Shown here one piece after another: positions 9,038-16,200 of a stretch of DNA of 64,000 bases. Position 1 is the first letter of the stretch, and each line of letters opens with the position of its first letter. The translations under genes and the position numbers were made by a program. The notes beneath the pieces are model-generated. The model worked only from the letters and a program-made list of their open reading frames with translations. It had not been told where the DNA came from and did not search any database. The stretch is from Niveispirillum cyanobacteriorum (GTDB taxonomy: Bacteria; Pseudomonadota; Alphaproteobacteria; Azospirillales; Azospirillaceae). The stretch covers positions 1,792,501 to 1,856,500 of the forward strand of contig NZ_CP025611.1 of assembly GCF_002868735.1 (NCBI RefSeq). Direction: 5' to 3'.

Positions 9038-10072
9038 GTGCCCGTGCCCGACTCGACAGTGCTGGGCCTGACCGCCGTCATCGTCGCCGTGACGGATGAG
9101 GTGCCGCGCGTGCTGGTGGTGCGACGCATGACGCACAACCTCGCCACGCCGGAACAGCGGGACGCGACGGCCGGCCAGGACGCCCTGCCCTTTGGCCCCT
9201 TTACCGCCGACCGCGACCGCACCCTGGAACAGGGTCTGCGCCGCTGGGTGGAGGAACAGACGGGCCTGCCGCTGCGCTATGTCGAGCAGCTTTATACGTT
9301 CGGGGACAAGTATCGTGACCCGCGCGAGCTGGAGGGTGGGGCCCGCGTCGTCTCTGTCGGCTATATGGCGCTGGTGCGGGAGGCGCCGCTGTCGGGCAGC
9401 GGGGCCGCCGAATGGCATGACTGGTACGATTACTTCCCGTGGGAGGATTGGCGCGATGGCCGCCCCGCCCTGCTGACCCGCACCATCCTGCCGGCCCTGT
9501 CGCGCTGGATCGCGGCGGCCCCCGACAGTGCCATTGCGGCGGCCCGCGCCGAACGTGTCTCCACGACCTTCGCCGAAGAAGAGCTTTGGGACACCGAGCG
9601 CGTGCTGGAACGGTATGAGCTGCTGTACAGCGCCGGCTTGGTGGAAGAGGCACTGCGCGACCGCGCCATCCGGCAGCGTCTGGGGTTGAGCCTGGACAAT
9701 GGCCATCTGAATGAGCCCGACCTTGCCGCCCAGATGGGCACACCCATGGCCCAGGATAACCGCCGCATCCTGGCCGTGGCGCTGGGCCGGCTGCGTGGCA
9801 AGCTGAAATACCGCCCGCTTGTCTTTGACCTTTTGCCCCAGCAATTCACCCTGTTCCGGTTGCAGCGGACGGTGGAGGCGCTGTCGGGCGTGCAGCTCCA
9901 TAAGCAGAATTTCCGCCGTCTGGTCCTGGCGGGGGGTCTGGTGGAGGCCACCGGATCACAGGAAGCCCATACCGGCGGACGCCCCGCTGAATTACACCGC
10001 TTCCGCCGCGACGTCCTGCGCGAACGGGTGGCGGCGGGCATCGGGCTGCCGCAGGTGCGGATGGTGGATTGA
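9038..10072 (+). CDS. NrtR-like NAD regulator (degenerate Nudix domain plus winged helix)
   Basis: A 344-residue protein with a Nudix-fold N-terminal half and a C-terminal winged-helix half containing QNFRRLVLAGGLVEATG and GRPAELHRF, the layout of NrtR-type repressors of NAD metabolism. The Nudix box is degenerate: the expected RExxEE reads RRWVEE, so sensing rather than hydrolysis is likely. The GTG at 9038 is preferred because GAGGGAG lies about eleven bases upstream. The next gene overlaps the stop (TGATG), and the NAD-dependent glutamate dehydrogenase gene is divergent. Ligand and targets are inferred, and a small catalytic role cannot be excluded. Confidence 0.78.
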   Translation: MPVPDSTVLGLTAVIVAVTDEVPRVLVVRRMTHNLATPEQRDATAGQDALPFGPFTADRDRTLEQGLRRWVEEQTGLPLRYVEQLYTFGDKYRDPRELEGGARVVSVGYMALVREAPLSGSGAAEWHDWYDYFPWEDWRDGRPALLTRTILPALSRWIAAAPDSAIAAARAERVSTTFAEEELWDTERVLERYELLYSAGLVEEALRDRAIRQRLGLSLDNGHLNEPDLAAQMGTPMAQDNRRILAVALGRLRGKLKYRPLVFDLLPQQFTLFRLQRTVEALSGVQLHKQNFRRLVLAGGLVEATGSQEAHTGGRPAELHRFRRDVLRERVAAGIGLPQVRMVD

Positions 10073-10602
10073 TGATCGAAACCGACCGCCTGATCCTGCG
10101 CCCCTGGCTGGACAGCGACCTGGACGCTCTGACGGCCATCAATGATGACCCCGCCGTCTATCAATGGCTGGCCGGTCCCTTCACGAGGGAGATGAACGCG
10201 GCCAGCATCAAGCGGCAGCAGGGGTTTCAGGCGGACCATGGCTTTTGCTACTGGGCGGTGGTGGAAAAGACATCGGGCCAGTTGATCGGGATGGCGGGCC
10301 TGATGCCTGTCACGTTCGATGCCGGGTTCCTGCCCGCCGTGGAGATCGGCTGGCGCCTGTCGCCGTCGTTCCAGGGGAAGGGTTACGCGACGGAGGCGGC
10401 GAAGGCCGCCCTGACCCATGGCTTCGGCCCGGCGGGGCTGGACGAGATCGTGTCCTTCACCGTGCCTCACAATAGTGCGTCACGCGCCGTCATGGAACGG
10501 ATCGGCCTGCGCCACGAACCGGCGATGGATTTCGATCATCCACGCCTGCCGGAAGGCCACCCCTTGCGTCGGCATGTGTTTTATCGGGTCAGAGCCACCT
10601 AG
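10072..10602 (+). CDS. GNAT family N-acetyltransferase (RimJ/RimL-like)
   Basis: A 176-residue acetyltransferase beginning METDRLILRPW-like (MIETDRLILRPW), typical of the RimJ/RimL branch. The acetyl-CoA loop appears near residue 101 as QGKGYATEA, followed by VPHNSASRAVMERIGL, the usual motif B region. The substrate is not evident; small molecules or protein N-termini are both possible for this branch. The ATG overlaps the stop of the NAD-regulator gene by one base, so translation is probably coupled. A 12-bp palindrome begins two bases after the stop. Confidence 0.85.
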   Translation: MIETDRLILRPWLDSDLDALTAINDDPAVYQWLAGPFTREMNAASIKRQQGFQADHGFCYWAVVEKTSGQLIGMAGLMPVTFDAGFLPAVEIGWRLSPSFQGKGYATEAAKAALTHGFGPAGLDEIVSFTVPHNSASRAVMERIGLRHEPAMDFDHPRLPEGHPLRRHVFYRVRAT

Positions 10603-10604
10603 AC

Positions 10605-10632
10605 CGTCATCCCGGCGGAAGCCGGGATGACG
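10605..10632. repeat. REP-like palindrome after the GNAT gene
   Basis: CGTCATCCCGGC and GCCGGGATGACG form a perfect 12-bp stem around GGAA. Palindromes of this CGTCATCCCG type are common dispersed intergenic repeats in proteobacteria. It starts two bases after the GNAT stop codon and could protect or end that transcript, although no T-run follows. Confidence 0.7.
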
Positions 10633-10651
10633 AATTGGGGGGAGGCCCCCC

Positions 10652-10695
10652 CAAACAAACAACGCCCGGCAGCAGGTCACCCCACTGCCGGGCGT
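10652..10695 (-). terminator. Rho-independent terminator (minus strand)
   Basis: ACGCCCGGCAG at 10662-10672 pairs perfectly with CTGCCGGGCGT at 10685-10695. On the minus strand the stem is followed by TGTTTGTTT. It could end the candidate small RNA or a read-through transcript of the MipA gene. Confidence 0.7.
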
Positions 10696-10794
10696 CGATC
10701 CCCAGCCAGATCCCCGAAGGGACCCCAATTTCAACATCATGCCGACCGCCTGTCGCCAACCGGTGGGGTTACCCAATATCCCCGTGCATGTGCC
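10652..10794 (-). ncRNA. Candidate structured small RNA
   Basis: The minus strand here has no convincing frame but reads as an RNA with three hairpins. There is a short stem near 10757-10772, a 6-bp stem closed by a UUCG tetraloop (GGTCCC-TTCG-GGGATC, about 10712-10727), and an 11-bp terminator hairpin with a T-rich tail. A sigma-54-like element lies just upstream. It might instead be a 5' UTR-like remnant or 3' UTR RNA of the MipA gene 120 bases upstream. No known RNA family was recognised, so this is a hypothesis. Confidence 0.35.
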
Positions 10795-10802
10795 AGAACC
10801 AC

Positions 10803-10820
10803 TTTGCGAATCGCGTGCCA
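10803..10820 (-). promoter_or_regulatory. Candidate sigma-54 promoter
   Basis: On the minus strand TGGCACG-CGAT-TCGCA matches the -24/-12 consensus TGGCACG-N4-TTGCW except for one base, with exactly ten bases between GG and GC. The predicted start is near 10794, at the head of the candidate small RNA. No enhancer-binding site was identified. Confidence 0.35.
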
Positions 10821-10914
10821 AGTGTAAAAGCGGCGTCTGACAACGCTTCCCAACAATCCCTCGACCCGACATCTGCCCAATCATGCGGCATTGGCGCCCA
10901 AATGGGCAGAAAAC

Positions 10915-11784
10915 TCAGCGCACCACCGGCACGCGGGCTTCGGACTGCCAGAAGGACCAGCGCACGCCGGCACCGACGCTGACATTGGTCTTGTCGCGGA
11001 ACAGCGGGCTGTCCTCGTTCGCCGACCCGCCGTAATAGCCGACCTGGGCCGCGCCAAACACCAGCAGCCGGTCATTGATGGGATAGGCCACACCCAGCGT
11101 GGTCTTGGTGCCGATATAGCCGTCATCAGCCTTGTAGGCCCGGCGCGTAGCCGTGGCATAGGCCGCATCGACGCCGTAGAAATAATCATTCACCCCGTCA
11201 AAGCCGAAGACCGGCCCGATGGAGGCATACCCGCGCAGCTTGGTCCCGCCCAGGGAGCGGTCGGACCAGCTCAGCTCAGGATTGACGCTGATGCCTTCAT
11301 AATCAAACCCGATAAGACGGGTGGCGATGACAGCGCGCACCTCCACCCCCAGATCGACCTGCACATCCGCATGCTTGGGCATGAAATGCCAGGTGGCCTT
11401 GGGTCCCGCTTCGATCAGCAGGTCCAGGTCGGGCATGCCCTGGCGGGCCTTGTTATCCTTGCTGTCGACATCAAACGACCCATCCAGGCCGATATCCAGC
11501 TCAAACCGCCCGCCGGCCATTTCCTGGCGCGCGCGGATGAAGCCATTATCGCCAATGCGCAGATTGTCACCGCGATAGATCAAGAACGGCACGGGCAGCG
11601 CCTTGAACTGCCCTTCTGACGCCGCCGGATAATGCGCGACATAGCCACCGGCGGCCAGGATGCTGCCCTCCCACAAGGGGGCGGTTTCGTCCGTCGTCTC
11701 CATCCCGAACAGGGCCGACTGCGCGGCGGCGGGGCTGGACAGGGCCAGCAGGGTGGTAGCAAGGGCGGCAAGGCGGCGGATCAT
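10915..11784 (-). CDS. MipA/OmpV family outer-membrane protein
   Basis: A 289-residue protein with a clear signal peptide (about residues 1-21, ending SPAAAQ) and a body of alternating hydrophobic residues ending in an aromatic C-terminal strand region (VSVGAGVRWSFW). This is the MipA/OmpV pattern: a beta-barrel in the outer membrane, proposed in some species to scaffold murein enzymes and in others to act as a porin-like protein. It is monocistronic here, between a crotonase gene upstream and the candidate small RNA downstream. The exact role is not deducible. Confidence 0.85.
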   Translation of the reverse strand: MIRRLAALATTLLALSSPAAAQSALFGMETTDETAPLWEGSILAAGGYVAHYPAASEGQFKALPVPFLIYRGDNLRIGDNGFIRARQEMAGGRFELDIGLDGSFDVDSKDNKARQGMPDLDLLIEAGPKATWHFMPKHADVQVDLGVEVRAVIATRLIGFDYEGISVNPELSWSDRSLGGTKLRGYASIGPVFGFDGVNDYFYGVDAAYATATRRAYKADDGYIGTKTTLGVAYPINDRLLVFGAAQVGYYGGSANEDSPLFRDKTNVSVGAGVRWSFWQSEARVPVVR

Positions 11785-11896
11785 GGGGTGCAGGACCGGT
11801 CATGTTGCAGGGCGGCATAGCTCTACCGCATCGCCGCCGCCGCCGCCACATCCACCAAGGGGCTACATAAAATGCCACCCCCACATCCCTTAACCC

Positions 11897-12643
11897 TTAC
11901 TTCTTCCCCTTCATCATGAAGGCCTGGAAGGCGGCCATGGCTTCGGGGGAGCGAAGGCAGGCGCCGAAAATCTGACCTTCCTTCTTCATGGTGGCCAGCA
12001 CCTCTGCCTGATTGGGGCGCATCAGGGCCTTGGTCTGGCGCATGGCGCCCACCGGCTTGGCGGCCAGGGCCTTGGCCTTGGCAAGGGCCGTGGCAGCCAG
12101 ATCGGCGGCGGGCACGATGCCCGACAGAATGCCGGTCGCCAACGCCTCCTCCGCCCCCAGCGGTTCCCCCAGCATCAGCATGCGGGCCGCCTGGGCATGG
12201 CCCATGGTGCGCGGCATCAGGATGGAACTGGCGGCCTCAGGCACCAGCCCCAGATCGACGAAGGGCACATGCAGGCGCGCATCAGGGGACGCATACACCA
12301 GATCGCAATGCAGCAGCATGGTGGTGCCCACGCCGACCGCCATCCCCTCCACCGCCGCGACCAGCGGCAGCGGCGTGGTGGCCAGTGCGAACAGGAACTG
12401 GAACACCGGCGCATCGTCACTGGCGGGCGGATTGGCCAGGAAATCGCCAATATCATTGCCGCCGGTAAAGAACCCACCCGCCCCCTGGAACAGGACAGCG
12501 CGGATGCCGGCATCGGGTGCCGTCTTCAACGCCTCGGCCATCGCGGCATACATGGCGGCGGTCAGGGCGTTGCGCTTGTCGGCGCGGTTCAGGGTGATCG
12601 TGCGCACGCCATCGGCGTCATTCACCAGCACATGCTCGGTCAT
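11897..12643 (-). CDS. Enoyl-CoA hydratase/isomerase family protein
   Basis: A 248-residue crotonase-fold enzyme. The N-terminal LNRADKRNALTAAMY and the first oxyanion-hole segment (FFTGGNDIGDF, about residues 58-68) are typical. The second segment carries GMAVGVGTTMLLHCDLVYAS. At the usual second catalytic site it reads VDLGLVPEAASS, where Glu/Ala replaces the pair of acids of true hydratases, so an isomerase-like or other crotonase reaction is possible. It follows the TfoX-like gene by about 108 bases on the same strand. The substrate is unknown. Confidence 0.85.
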   Translation of the reverse strand: MTEHVLVNDADGVRTITLNRADKRNALTAAMYAAMAEALKTAPDAGIRAVLFQGAGGFFTGGNDIGDFLANPPASDDAPVFQFLFALATTPLPLVAAVEGMAVGVGTTMLLHCDLVYASPDARLHVPFVDLGLVPEAASSILMPRTMGHAQAARMLMLGEPLGAEEALATGILSGIVPAADLAATALAKAKALAAKPVGAMRQTKALMRPNQAEVLATMKKEGQIFGACLRSPEAMAAFQAFMMKGKK

Positions 12644-12751
12644 TTCGGGCGCTCCCCAGCCTGGGATTATCGTTGGCGCACAGGACGCCCGAACCGGGCA
12701 ACGCCGTCAAGCCGGAAAGCGCACGACCGTGCGGAAAGGCGGCTGGGACCG

Positions 12752-13105
12752 CTATTTCTTCTTCGGCTTGCGCGGTGCGCGCAACGCCACCTCGAACGCA
12801 GGCCGGACCCAGACCATCAGGCTGTCCGCATCCTCCAGCGCGTCCGCGGGGGGACGATGATAGTTCATCGTCCGCTCCGGCTGGTCTTCATAGGGTGCAA
12901 AGGCCGGCAGGCCCAGCGCCTCATAGGCGGGGCGATTCTGCGCGTCGGTTTTCAGATAAAGCTCCTCACCCGCGACCAGGGCGAAATTCATCCCGTCGAT
13001 CGACAGGCCCCAGCCTCCGAACATGGACCGTGCCACCACCGGCCCCAGCGGTTGCATCAGCTCTAGCACATGGGTGACGAACGGGGGCGGGCGGCGCGGG
13101 GCCAT
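12752..13105 (-). CDS. TfoX/Sxy N-terminal domain protein
   Basis: A 117-residue protein carrying only the TfoX N-terminal domain: RSMFGGWGLSIDGMNFALV, then ELYLKTD and a terminal MVWVRPAFEVALRAP helix ending in a lysine-rich tail. In gamma-proteobacteria TfoX/Sxy activates competence genes, but short alphaproteobacterial homologues with just this domain have no established role. It begins nine bases after the sspB stop, so the two are probably one transcript. Confidence 0.8.
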   Translation of the reverse strand: MAPRRPPPFVTHVLELMQPLGPVVARSMFGGWGLSIDGMNFALVAGEELYLKTDAQNRPAYEALGLPAFAPYEDQPERTMNYHRPPADALEDADSLMVWVRPAFEVALRAPRKPKKK

Positions 13106-13114
13106 GGACAGGCC

Positions 13115-13615
13115 TTACTTCTTGCGGAAGGCGTCCAGGGCGACGACGGTGCCGGTCGGCTTCGGCGCATCGTCGTCGGGTTCGTCGGTGGCGGCCACCG
13201 TATCCGTCCCCTCTTCCTCCATCTCCTCCTCGTCCACCAGCAGGTCCGGCATATCGTCGGGCTGGAATTGCAGGACGAAATTCACCGATGGGTCGGCGAA
13301 GGTGATGATGGTGATATAGGGCACGACCAGCCGGCGCAGCACACCGCCGAACGACAGGGTGACCGCGAACTTATCATTCTCCACCGTCAGGTCGTAGAAC
13401 TGGTACTGCAGGACGATGGTCATCTCCGTCGGGTACTTGGCGCGGAGATAGTCGGGGATATCCACCCCTTCGGCATCGGTGCGGAAGGTGACATAGAAAT
13501 GATGCTCGCCCGGCAGCTGTCCGCCCCGGTTCAGAACCTCACGCAGGGCCTGTCTGACGACGCCACGCTTGGCGGCCTCGACCATGCGGTCATAGCGGAG
13601 CATTTCCTCGGACAT
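13115..13615 (-). CDS. sspB: SspB family ClpXP adaptor
   Basis: A 166-residue protein of the alphaproteobacterial SspB type. The folded tag-binding domain spans roughly residues 5-125 (GEHHFYVTFRT, MTIVLQYQFYDL and LVVPYITIITFADPSVNF are recognisable). An acidic linker (DEEEMEEEGTD) leads to a C-terminal tail ending VVALDAFRKK, the ClpX-binding peptide position. SspB delivers ssrA-tagged proteins to ClpXP. It lies about 300 bases downstream of the ssrA gene on the same strand, which strongly supports the assignment, and precedes the TfoX-like gene. Confidence 0.9.
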   Translation of the reverse strand: MSEEMLRYDRMVEAAKRGVVRQALREVLNRGGQLPGEHHFYVTFRTDAEGVDIPDYLRAKYPTEMTIVLQYQFYDLTVENDKFAVTLSFGGVLRRLVVPYITIITFADPSVNFVLQFQPDDMPDLLVDEEEMEEEGTDTVAATDEPDDDAPKPTGTVVALDAFRKK

Positions 13616-13796
13616 CGGTTAAGCGAACCCCTGGCAACGAACGCGACGGAACAGACCGTCCCCCATCTGGCCCCAGACAAGCCTATTACGGACGGATAAT
13701 CAAGCGTCGGGCGCAAATGTCTGCGTTCCCGTATGCAGCCATGCGGGAATGGGGGCTTAGCCGGTGCCAGAACATACCGCCAAGCGGAGCTTGGGT

Positions 13797-13870
13797 GGCG
13801 CGTTGAGCGCCCCCGACCGCGTGGTTGCGTGAAGCCCACGGCACGGATGTGCCCGCCCGGCGATTGAGGG
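13797..13870 (-). repeat. Three-hairpin interspersed repeat, copy A
   Basis: Copy A of a family found three times in the window. Read on the plus strand it has hairpin 1 (GGCGC-GTTGA-GCGCC), a weak hairpin 2, hairpin 3 with the conserved GGAT loop (GGCAC-GGAT-GTGCC), and the conserved end CGCCCGGCGATTGAGGG. It directly follows the terminator of ssrA. It is the most diverged copy. Confidence 0.7.
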
Positions 13871-13913
13871 AGCAAAATATAAGGTGGGGGGATTCTGTTG
13901 CCCAGCTCCCCCC
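13871..13913 (-). terminator. Terminator of the tmRNA gene
   Basis: GGGGGGA at 13886-13892 pairs with TCCCCCC at 13907-13913. On the minus strand the 7-bp stem is followed by the T-rich CTTATATTTTGCT. It lies directly downstream of the tmRNA coding piece. Confidence 0.75.
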
Positions 13914-14198
13914 GGGCTGCGAACTAAGCTAACTGACTAACGCCCTTTAGGGGGAATTAGGCAGCCATGCGAAGGTCAGACGCCGAGTTATCGTTGGCAT
14001 CTATGAGGTTTGACCCGATAACGGCGGTATCATGCCGAGGGAAGACTATGCCTTTATTACGCGCGTCGATCCTGTTTCGCCCCCATGAACCATCAGCCGT
14101 CAGGCCGAAGGTGAATGGTGGAGGCGCCGGGTACCGCCCCCGGGTCCGCAACGTCTATTCCACACCGCGTTTATCCCCATAGTCGGGCGAACCCGACA
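13914..14198 (-). ncRNA. ssrA: Transfer-messenger RNA, circularly permuted two-piece form
   Basis: In minus-strand order the gene gives the acceptor piece, an intervening segment and the coding piece. The acceptor piece ends in an encoded CCA at 14116 and contains a TTCG-capped hairpin and the T-arm. The intervening segment is 14085-14115. The coding piece starts at 14084 with GGGGGCGAAACAGG. The ends pair as a 7-bp acceptor stem (GGGGGCG with CGCCTCC) holding the G3-U70 pair expected for alanine charging. The tag frame at 13998-13957 encodes ANDNSASDLRMAA then TAA. tmRNA rescues stalled ribosomes and tags products for ClpXP. The outer ends are approximate. Confidence 0.95.
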
Positions 14199-14203
14199 AG
14201 GTT

Positions 14204-14232
14204 CATATAGGCGATTGCAATGCGGGTTTAAA
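14204..14232 (-). promoter_or_regulatory. Probable ssrA promoter
   Basis: On the minus strand TTTAAA (14232-14227) is separated by exactly 17 bases from TATATG (14209-14204). The predicted start, near 14198, falls just before the TTCG-capped hairpin of the acceptor piece. Confidence 0.5.
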
Positions 14233-14290
14233 GGGGGATGTTGGGGGAACCATGTCCCAGTATCGAGGATGGAAGCATCCATCCTCGGTT

Positions 14291-14363
14291 GGTGCGCTGA
14301 GCGCCCGCGCACCCATGTGCGCGTAAGCCAAGGGCGCGGATGCGCCCGCCCGGCGCTTGAGGG
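14291..14363 (-). repeat. Three-hairpin interspersed repeat, copy B
   Basis: Copy B has hairpin 1 (GCGC-TGA-GCGC), a perfect 7-bp hairpin 2 (CGCGCAC-CCAT-GTGCGCG at 14306-14323), the linker TAAGCC, hairpin 3 (GGGCGC-GGAT-GCGCCC at 14332-14347) and the end CGGCGCTTGAGGG. It begins about ten bases after the ggt stop codon, in the same orientation relative to that gene as copy C is to yidC. Confidence 0.8.
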
Positions 14364-14372
14364 CACACGACG

Positions 14373-16100
14373 TTACGGCGCCCCCGCCGTTCCGTTCGAC
14401 CTGGGGTCCGCGCCCCCGCGCCACTGGCCCGTCATCTTGTCGATGCCGTTCAGCTTGCCGCCGAAATCATCGACCACGACCTCATGGCCCATGGCGCGCA
14501 GCTTGTCCGCCATGTCGCCGACCGCTGTCCCCGCCTCAATGCGGATCGTGTCGCCACTACCCATGAAGGTGGGCAGGGCCAACGCCGACTGCACATCCAG
14601 CTTCCAGTCCAGCACCCCGACAATGGCCTTGGCCACCTGCGCGATGATGGTCGGCCCGCCCGCAGCGCCGATGGCGAGCACGGCCTGACCGTTCTGGTCA
14701 TAGACGATGGTGGGCGACATGGAACTGCGCGGCCGCTTGCCCGGCTCCACGCGGTTGGCGGTGGGCACACCGTCCACATCGGGGATGAAGTTGAAATCCG
14801 TCAGCTCATTATTCAGGACATAGCCATCCACGATGATGCCAGAGCCGTAGATATCCTCAATGGTGGAGGTCATGGAGGCGACATTGCCCCATTCATCGGC
14901 GACGGAGAAATGGGTGGTGCCGGGGATTTCATTGTCGGCAATCTCCGACACGCGCGGCGCATCCTTGGGGTTGCCCGCCGGCGCCTTGGGCATGGCCTTT
15001 TTCGGGTCGATCAGCCGGGCCCGGTCCTTGATATAGGCGGGGTCGGTCAGTCCTTCGACCGGCACCTTCACATGATCGGGATCGCCCAGCCACTTGGCCC
15101 GGTCGGCATAGGCCAGCCGCATCGATTCGCCTAGAATATGCCAGGCTTCCAGGCTGTTCGGCCCCATGGCGGGAATGTCGAACCCTTCCATCTGTTTCAG
15201 GATGGTCAGCACCGCGATCCCACCGGATGAGGGCGGCCCCATGCCGCAGACCGTATAGACACGGTAGGTGCCGCAGACGGGCGTGCGCGGGATCGCCCGG
15301 TAATTCACCATGTCGTCCGCGGTGATGACACTGGGGTTACGGGGCGCATTACCTACCGCCGCGCGCAGCCGATCCGCCGCCGGCCCCTTGTAGAAGGCGT
15401 CCGCCCCCTTTTCCGCCACCAGGGTCAGGAGGTCAGCCAGCTTTGGATTCTTGATCACCGACCCCGCCGGCTTGGGCGATCCGTCTGGTTGGTAATAGAG
15501 TTCCTGCGCTTCCCGTGAGACAGACAGCAGCGGCTTCTGTTCCTCCAGAAATTTCACCATGCGCGGGGTGACGACAAACCCGTCGCGCGCCAGCTTGATT
15601 GCCGGCTGGAACAAAGCCTTCCAGGGCAGCTTGCCATGGCGGGCATGGGCCAGCTCAATCAGGCGGATATTGCCCGGCACGCCCACCGACAGGCCGCCGG
15701 CGCGCGCCAGTTCATAATCCATTTCCTGGCCGTTCTTCATGAAGCGGTCGGGTTTGGCCGCCGACGGCGCCTCCTCCCGACCGTCATAGCTGAACGTGTC
15801 CTTTGACCCCGCCGGGTGGTACAGCATGAAGCCACCACCGCCGATGCCGGACGATTCCGGCTCCACCACCGTCAGGGCCAGCATCAGGGCCGCCGCCGCA
15901 TCTGCCGCCGACCCACCCTGGCGCAGGATTTCCCGCCCCGCATCGGTGGCGCGCGGGTCTGCCGATGACACCATGGCCTTGCCCATAGGCAGCGCCGTCG
16001 CCGTGGTACTTTCCTTCTGCGCCCAGGCCCCCATGGCCGGTATCGCGCACAGCGCGGTGGCAACACAAAGCGACAGGGCAAGCGAACGCAGGCGGGTCAT
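14373..16100 (-). CDS. ggt: Gamma-glutamyltransferase
   Basis: A 575-residue precursor with a signal peptide (about residues 1-27, ending GAWAQ), so exported to the periplasm. The catalytic Thr, created by self-cleavage into large and small subunits, is at the start of TTHFSVAD (about residue 395). The substrate-binding GGGGFMLY and the later RPRSSMSPTIV and GAAGGPTIIAQV segments are intact. The enzyme hydrolyses or transfers the gamma-glutamyl group of glutathione and related peptides. It is a single-gene unit whose 3' end runs into repeat copy B. Confidence 0.95.
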   Translation of the reverse strand: MTRLRSLALSLCVATALCAIPAMGAWAQKESTTATALPMGKAMVSSADPRATDAGREILRQGGSAADAAAALMLALTVVEPESSGIGGGGFMLYHPAGSKDTFSYDGREEAPSAAKPDRFMKNGQEMDYELARAGGLSVGVPGNIRLIELAHARHGKLPWKALFQPAIKLARDGFVVTPRMVKFLEEQKPLLSVSREAQELYYQPDGSPKPAGSVIKNPKLADLLTLVAEKGADAFYKGPAADRLRAAVGNAPRNPSVITADDMVNYRAIPRTPVCGTYRVYTVCGMGPPSSGGIAVLTILKQMEGFDIPAMGPNSLEAWHILGESMRLAYADRAKWLGDPDHVKVPVEGLTDPAYIKDRARLIDPKKAMPKAPAGNPKDAPRVSEIADNEIPGTTHFSVADEWGNVASMTSTIEDIYGSGIIVDGYVLNNELTDFNFIPDVDGVPTANRVEPGKRPRSSMSPTIVYDQNGQAVLAIGAAGGPTIIAQVAKAIVGVLDWKLDVQSALALPTFMGSGDTIRIEAGTAVGDMADKLRAMGHEVVVDDFGGKLNGIDKMTGQWRGGADPRSNGTAGAP

Positions 16101-16200
16101 CGCGGGGCATCTCCGGCTGGGCTAAAGTGCCGTCAGCTTCCCACGAAAACCACGCTCATCCCACTGTAAAGTATTGATTATTTTCTGTGCAGGATGCCGC

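Noticed and set aside
5244-9071. Long plus-strand open frames opposite the glutamate dehydrogenase gene
   Set aside because: They are antisense frames of a high-G+C gene, with histidine- and arginine-rich translations, no family features and no ribosome sites. The minus-strand enzyme explains the region fully.
9201-9743. Minus-strand frames within the NAD-regulator gene
   Set aside because: These are shadow frames with proline- and arginine-rich translations and no start signal.
10480-10884. Minus-strand frame of 134 codons across the gap after the GNAT gene
   Set aside because: It runs through a perfect palindrome, a terminator and the 3' end of the GNAT gene and shows no family features. 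A structured RNA explains the segment better.
13957-14151. Minus-strand open frame of 64 codons ending in DANDNSASDLRMAA
   Set aside because: Only the last 13 codons are translated, as the tmRNA tag. The rest is the tRNA-like and pseudoknot part of ssrA, not a protein gene.
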